25,067 nt of DNA, taken from NCBI GenBank assembly GCA_002686465.1, contig NZCP01000014.1:1-25067 (forward strand). Direction: 5' to 3'. A model generated the notes under the pieces. The model saw nothing but the letters and a program-made list of their open reading frames with translations, was not told the DNA's origin and made no database searches. Shown here piece by piece: positions 22,304 to 25,067 of the stretch; positions within the stretch are counted from its first letter, which is position 1, and each line of letters opens with the position of its first letter. The position numbers and the translations under genes were made by a program. Source of the stretch: Candidatus Woesebacteria bacterium. GTDB taxonomy: Bacteria > Patescibacteriota > Microgenomatia > UBA8517 > UBA10165.

Positions 22304-23347
22304 CTAATTAAACAAGCCACTTATCCTCACTCCCACTAGCCTTATCCTTTCTTTTCCTAAATAGGGGAGTAGTAATTTTAAACAAAGCCTTTTTGCATCT
22401 TTAAGAGTTAGCGCTTCATCTTGTGTTTCCTGTGATGTATGTGTTTCAAACCATGCATAACGTACAACTATAATTAGAGTTTTTCCAGAAAGACCACTTT
22501 CTTTAAGTTCTCCAAAAACGCCATGTAGTAGCTCAAAGGCTGCTTTTACAATTGGGCCAGAAGTTTTAATATCGTGCTGAAAGGTGGTTTGTTTTCCAAC
22601 GGACTTAATCTCGCGCTCTTCTTCAATGATTCGTTCATCTTGTCCACGCGCCATAGCCCACATCTGATTACCGTGAACTCCGAACTGTTCTACTAGTTTT
22701 TCCTTCGGTATTTTTCTAAGATCAGAAATCGTCTCAACTTCTATATCTTTGAGTGCTGCAAAGCTTTTTGGTCCTATTCCAGGGATAACAGAAGCTAGTT
22801 TAGGGTCAAGAAAGTTCTTTACTTGATTTGGCTTAATAATAGTCAGCCCATCTGGTTTTTGTTCGTCAGATGCAATTTTAGCAATTAGTTTATTTGGGCC
22901 AATCCCAATAGAGCAGGTTAGTTTTTCTTTTTCCCATATTTCCTTTTTAATTTTCCTCGCAATTTCTTCTGCCTTTTTATAACTTGTTACTTGTAACTTG
23001 CTACCTGTCACTTCCAGATACGCTTCATCAACAGAAACTTGTTGCATCTTTTTCGCATATTTTCCCAAGATTGCCATAATATTCCTAGAAGAAGCAGAGT
23101 AACGCCTAAAATCAGGGGGTAAGAAGATTGCATCAGGATTAGCCTTATATGCCCAAGATATAGGCATTGCAGACCCAATTCCATACTTCCTAGCCTCATA
23201 ATTGGCGGTTGAGACAACACCACGACCCCTCTCTCCTTTTGGGTCTGCGCCAATATCAATAGACTTACCAGCAAATCGAGGATTATCGCGCTCTTCAATT
23301 GCTGCAAAAAACGCATCCATGTCGATATGAAGGATTATTCTACCCAT
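22304..23347 (-). CDS. dinB: DNA polymerase IV (Y-family)
   Basis: Error-prone translesion DNA polymerase, 347 residues. The first catalytic acid is Asp9 in HIDMDAFFAAIEE; the second motif is SVDEAYLEV with Asp107/Glu108. LTCSIGIGPNKLIAKIASD, the thumb HhH (VIPGIGPKSFAALKDI) and the little-finger start SVGKQTTFQHDI all match. The sequence after DEAYLEV (about residues 114-124, TGSKLQVTSYK) is coded by 7-base periodic DNA and looks like an inserted or remodelled surface segment. The start is fixed by a -10 ending 6 bases upstream. No clear C-terminal clamp-binding peptide is seen. Proximity to lexA and uvr genes suggests damage control; no shared operator was found. Confidence 0.96.
   Translation of the reverse strand: MGRIILHIDMDAFFAAIEERDNPRFAGKSIDIGADPKGERGRGVVSTANYEARKYGIGSAMPISWAYKANPDAIFLPPDFRRYSASSRNIMAILGKYAKKMQQVSVDEAYLEVTGSKLQVTSYKKAEEIARKIKKEIWEKEKLTCSIGIGPNKLIAKIASDEQKPDGLTIIKPNQVKNFLDPKLASVIPGIGPKSFAALKDIEVETISDLRKIPKEKLVEQFGVHGNQMWAMARGQDERIIEEEREIKSVGKQTTFQHDIKTSGPIVKAAFELLHGVFGELKESGLSGKTLIIVVRYAWFETHTSQETQDEALTLKDAKRLCLKLLLPYLGKERIRLVGVRISGLFN
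22983..23010. repeat. Heptanucleotide-period repeat inside dinB
   Basis: Four consecutive 7-mers on the plus strand: CTTGTTA, CTTGTAA, CTTGCTA, CCTGTCA. They encode, antisense, the TGSKLQVTSYK segment of DinB. The first unit and its flank match the repeat at 13556-13568 over 13 bases. Confidence 0.6.
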
Positions 23348-23353
23348 ACCCTA

Positions 23354-23380
23354 ATAATACCCGAATGTAATCTGTATTAC
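23354..23380 (-). promoter_or_regulatory. dinB -10 and adjacent dyad
   Basis: TATTAT on the minus strand (23354-23359) ends 6 bases before the ATG at 23347. Upstream, the perfect dyad GTAAT-N4-ATTAC (23367-23380) sits between this -10 and the divergent -10 at 23396, a good position for an operator. Confidence 0.5.
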
Positions 23381-23395
23381 CACTACTGGATTTGG

Positions 23396-23401
23396 TATAA
23401 T
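23396..23401 (+). promoter_or_regulatory. Extended -10 of the 135-residue LAGLIDADG-like gene
   Basis: TGGTATAAT. The predicted start is near 23408, giving a leader of about 30 bases if the ATG at 23439 is used, or a leaderless message if the in-frame TTG at 23406 is used. Confidence 0.5.
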
Positions 23402-23438
23402 AAGCTTGCTATATAGCGTGAGACTTGATAGTAATCTA

Positions 23439-23846
23439 ATGAATGAGCAAAGAAAAACAGTAGCTCTAATTATTTGGTTGTGTGAAGGGACAAAGCCAAG
23501 ACGGGATAAGCGTTGGAAGAATGCTTATTTATATCCAATAGAAGTAATTAACAGCAACCCCAAAATTTTAAAGATTTTTATAGATTTCTTACTGATAGAC
23601 TTAAAAGTTCCTATTGAAAAACTACACGGGCAAATTCAAATCCACCAAGGTGATGATCAAAATGCGATAGAGGATTTCTGGTCAGAGTCTACAGGTATTC
23701 CAAAAAAACAATTTAATAAAACAATAGTGAGGCCAAAGGGTAATAAACCAGGCAAAAATCTTGGTACTTTTAAAGTGAGGTTGTACGATAGGAAACTTTA
23801 TAAAAGGCTCGAAAATATGCTAAAATTAAGCCTAGCCAAAATTTAA
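23439..23846 (+). CDS. Single-domain LAGLIDADG-like protein abutting tRNA-Pro
   Basis: 135 residues from the ATG at 23439 (MNEQRKTVALIIW); TTG at 23406 and GTG at 23418 are alternatives. The arrangement LIIWLCEGTKP...YPIEVINSNPKILKIFIDFLL...VPIEKLHGQIQIHQGDDQNAIEDFWSESTGIPKKQF...GTFKVRLYDRKLYKRLENML resembles small free-standing LAGLIDADG-fold proteins common in CPR bacteria. The CEG segment with Glu16 occupies the motif position that normally carries the catalytic acid. Whether it cleaves DNA is unknown. The stop codon's last base is directly followed by the first base of tRNA-Pro, and an internal extended -10 (TGCTAAAAT, 23818-23826) can serve the tRNA. It is divergent from dinB. Confidence 0.65.
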   Translation: MNEQRKTVALIIWLCEGTKPRRDKRWKNAYLYPIEVINSNPKILKIFIDFLLIDLKVPIEKLHGQIQIHQGDDQNAIEDFWSESTGIPKKQFNKTIVRPKGNKPGKNLGTFKVRLYDRKLYKRLENMLKLSLAKI

Positions 23847-23920
23847 CGGGGTGTGGCGCAGTTGGCTAGCGCGCCTCGTTTGGGACGAGGAGGCCCCCAG
23901 TTCGAGTCTGGGCACCCCGA
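23847..23920 (+). tRNA. tRNA-Pro (TGG)
   Basis: Acceptor CGGGGTG/CACCCCG; anticodon stem CCTCG/CGAGG with loop TTTGGGA (TGG); T-arm CCCAGTTCGAGTCTGGG. Discriminator A; no encoded CCA. It begins at the base after the preceding gene's TAA. Confidence 0.97.
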
Positions 23921-23946
23921 CACATCGACAGGCTCAGTGCAAGCTA

Positions 23947-24020
23947 GCGGGATTAGTTGAACGGCTCAACGTCAGCTTTCCAAGCTGAAAAAACGGGTTC
24001 GACTCCCGTATCCCGCTCCA
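23947..24020 (+). tRNA. tRNA-Gly (TCC)
   Basis: Acceptor GCGGGAT/ATCCCGC; anticodon stem TCAGC/GCTGA with loop TTTCCAA (TCC); T-arm CGGGTTCGACTCCCG. Discriminator T and encoded CCA (24018-24020). It lies 26 bases after tRNA-Pro. Confidence 0.96.
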
Positions 24021-24036
24021 ACCATCCTATAGTCAC

Positions 24037-24065
24037 TTGACTTTATAGTTAGATTAAAATATAAT
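24037..24065 (+). promoter_or_regulatory. Near-consensus leaderless promoter of the 101-residue gene
   Basis: TTGACT (24037-24042), a 17-base spacer, a perfect TATAAT (24060-24065) and 7 bases to the ATG at 24073. This is the best promoter in the window and the main evidence that the gene is real. Confidence 0.75.
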
Positions 24066-24072
24066 TTCTCCA

Positions 24073-24378
24073 ATGATTAGTCCAGCAGAACAGGAAGCGG
24101 TAACCCGAAGGCAAAATACTGATTTCGACCAGGCATGCGCGAATCGCGACGAGAAGGTTCATAGATATATTGAACCACTCCTTGCCTATTTTAATGCCTT
24201 GGAACAAGAAATAGATGGAATGCCAATTGCTAAAAGATTCCGAAGAGACAAAGGGCCAAGTCAACTTGCTGAAGTAGGTCTAGCCAATCCAGCCCTAAGA
24301 GGACAAAGTGAAGCAGAAGACAAAAGAGCTCGATTACAGCTTCGGCTCAATAGTATACGAGGAGAAGTAATGCTTTGA
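24073..24378 (+). CDS. Unknown 101-residue helical protein
   Basis: No family recognised. The sequence is charged and predominantly helical, with Arg/Glu-rich stretches (DEKVHRYIEPLLAYFNALEQEID and EDKRARLQLRLNSIRGEV) that could form helical hairpins or coiled coils. No membrane segment or cysteine cluster is visible beyond one Cys. It is driven by a strong promoter directly on its start codon and is the first gene after the tRNA-Pro/tRNA-Gly pair. The TGA stop overlaps a possible small downstream frame. Confidence 0.65.
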   Translation: MISPAEQEAVTRRQNTDFDQACANRDEKVHRYIEPLLAYFNALEQEIDGMPIAKRFRRDKGPSQLAEVGLANPALRGQSEAEDKRARLQLRLNSIRGEVML

Positions 24379-24473
24379 GCGGTCGCGTTGAGAATCTGGT
24401 CATGGACGTAGAAGCAACAAAACTAGACGGTGAAGATCCCGAATCCACGTCCTCCACTTCTGACTCTTCTTAA
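24375..24473 (+). CDS. Possible 32-residue acidic frame overlapping the preceding stop
   Basis: A TTG at 24375 overlaps the TGA of the 101-residue gene (TTGA) and opens a frame with an acidic, Ser/Thr-rich end (DGEDPESTSSTSDSS). An internal ATG at 24402 is an alternative start. It could be a coupled small protein, the shifted C-terminus of the preceding gene, or chance. Low confidence. Confidence 0.25.
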   Translation: MSGRVENLVMDVEATKLDGEDPESTSSTSDSS

Positions 24474-24484
24474 AACTCGCATGG

Positions 24485-24490
24485 TATAGT
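24485..24490 (+). promoter_or_regulatory. Extended -10 of the GT-C-like membrane protein gene
   Basis: TGGTATAGT, with TATAGT ending 8 bases before the GTG at 24499. No good -35. Confidence 0.45.
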
Positions 24491-24498
24491 GAATTACC

Positions 24499-25067
24499 GT
24501 GCAAATAAGCCCAAAGTACCTAAAATACGCACAAATTCTTCTTGTTTTTCTTGTTTTCTTTCTTCCTCCAATAGACACTGATCTTGGGTGGCATATCCGC
24601 TATGGGGAACATTTCTTAAATACTGGCCAGTTCTTGAAAGAAAACACACTCACTTTCTTCCTCTCCGACTATGTTTGGCCAAATTCATATACCCTCTATC
24701 AAATATTAACTGCGACAATTTACAACCATGCCGATCTTTTTGGCTTAAGTCTGGCATACGCCCTCCTTGTGGCCTCAACTTTTTGGCTTTACCAGCGACT
24801 CAACCCAACCCTCCCAATAATTAGTTTTTTCTCCTTTTTACTAATCTCTGGCTTTGGTAGAAATATTTTTCACCTCGGATGGCGATCTCAAGTGTTTACC
24901 TTTACAGGGTTGGTTCTGCTGTTTTTCATTCTAAGGCGAATCGAAAAATATCCAAAGGCATATCTTTTTCTCCCAATACTTTTTCTTATCTGGGCAAACT
25001 TGCATGGCGGATTTATCCTAGGACTAGTCTTTCTTGGCTTTTCTGTCATCCAGCATGTTGTTAGCAA
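24499..25067 (+). CDS. Polytopic GT-C-type (glycosyltransferase-like) membrane protein, 3'-truncated by window edge
   Basis: Open frame from GTG at 24499 to the end of the window, 189 codons without a stop. The first helix (ILLVFLVFFLPP) is followed by the loop DTDLGWHIRYGEHFLNTGQF. This pattern, with acidic residues and WH after TM1, is typical of PMT/RgtA-like GT-C proteins that use lipid-linked sugars. Later parts are WPNSYTLYQILTATIY, LSLAYALLVASTFWLY, WRSQVFTFTGLVLLFFILRR and LFLIWANLHGGFILGLVFLGF, the last also characteristic of this group. Substrate is unknown, and the C-terminal half is outside the window. The start is supported by an extended -10 8 bases upstream. Confidence 0.8.
   Translation, partial: MQISPKYLKYAQILLVFLVFFLPPIDTDLGWHIRYGEHFLNTGQFLKENTLTFFLSDYVWPNSYTLYQILTATIYNHADLFGLSLAYALLVASTFWLYQRLNPTLPIISFFSFLLISGFGRNIFHLGWRSQVFTFTGLVLLFFILRRIEKYPKAYLFLPILFLIWANLHGGFILGLVFLGFSVIQHVVS

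Noticed and set aside
16719..24378. Possible alternative genetic code (UGA read as Gly, as in some CPR lineages)
   Set aside because: TGA ends uvrC (16719-16721) and the 101-residue gene, no conserved Gly maps to TGA, and the Gly tRNAs here are GCC and TCC.
1..25067. CRISPR array, insertion sequence or prophage
   Set aside because: No spaced direct repeats, transposase or phage structural genes were seen; the holin-4-like protein is a chromosomal YvlD-type family member.

Overview
The window looks like a piece of a small-genome, AT-leaning bacterium, most likely Candidate Phyla Radiation / Patescibacteria and probably Microgenomates-like. This is inference from compact genes, scarce Shine-Dalgarno sites, many promoters placed directly on the start codon, two stand-alone LAGLIDADG-like proteins and several short unknown proteins; no marker phylogeny could be run. 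TGA, TAA and TAG all act as stops, so the code is standard with respect to UGA.

Layout. 1-913: the 3' part of an enolase gene with an altered phosphate-binding loop. 983-4288: two same-strand genes of uncertain role, a 685-residue protein with a possible ParB-like N-terminus and a 400-residue degenerate LAGLIDADG protein with duplicated helix-turn-helix-like repeats. 4263-7037: rsmI (minus), then a dedA-family gene, an Nramp-related transporter and a 56-residue unknown, each overlapping the next. 7016-8016: lexA and a VOC-fold gene (minus, TAATG-coupled). 8168-16721: the full nucleotide excision repair set, uvrB, then uvrA - secreted transglutaminase-like protein - uvrC packed as one operon, with a 72-residue unknown on the minus strand between uvrB and uvrA. 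16727-19383: a 186-residue unknown (minus), a holin-4-like membrane protein, secG and a membrane-anchored family 5 solute-binding protein. 19427-24020: eight tRNA genes (Leu-CAG, Leu-GAG, Val-TAC, Phe-GAA, Gly-GCC, Leu-TAA, Pro-TGG, Gly-TCC) interleaved with a 55-residue membrane protein, a DUF4145-like protein, gpsA, a 111-residue unknown, dinB and a second LAGLIDADG-like protein. 24073-25067: a 101-residue unknown and the 5' part of a polytopic glycosyltransferase-C-like membrane protein cut by the window end.

How the genes work together. LexA, UvrA, UvrB, UvrC and DinB lie within about 16 kb, so damage sensing, excision repair and translesion synthesis are regionally clustered. Dyads lie at the lexA, uvrB, uvrA and dinB promoters, but they do not share one consensus, so a common LexA regulon is not demonstrated. 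The strongest genome-level signal is promoter architecture: at least ten protein genes have a -10 element ending 6-9 bases before the start codon, several with a -35 element at 16-18 bases, predicting leaderless or almost leaderless mRNAs. tRNA promoters are similarly tight. A heptanucleotide-period repeat (CTTGTTA-like) occurs inside two unrelated coding sequences, the transglutaminase signal peptide and a dinB surface segment.
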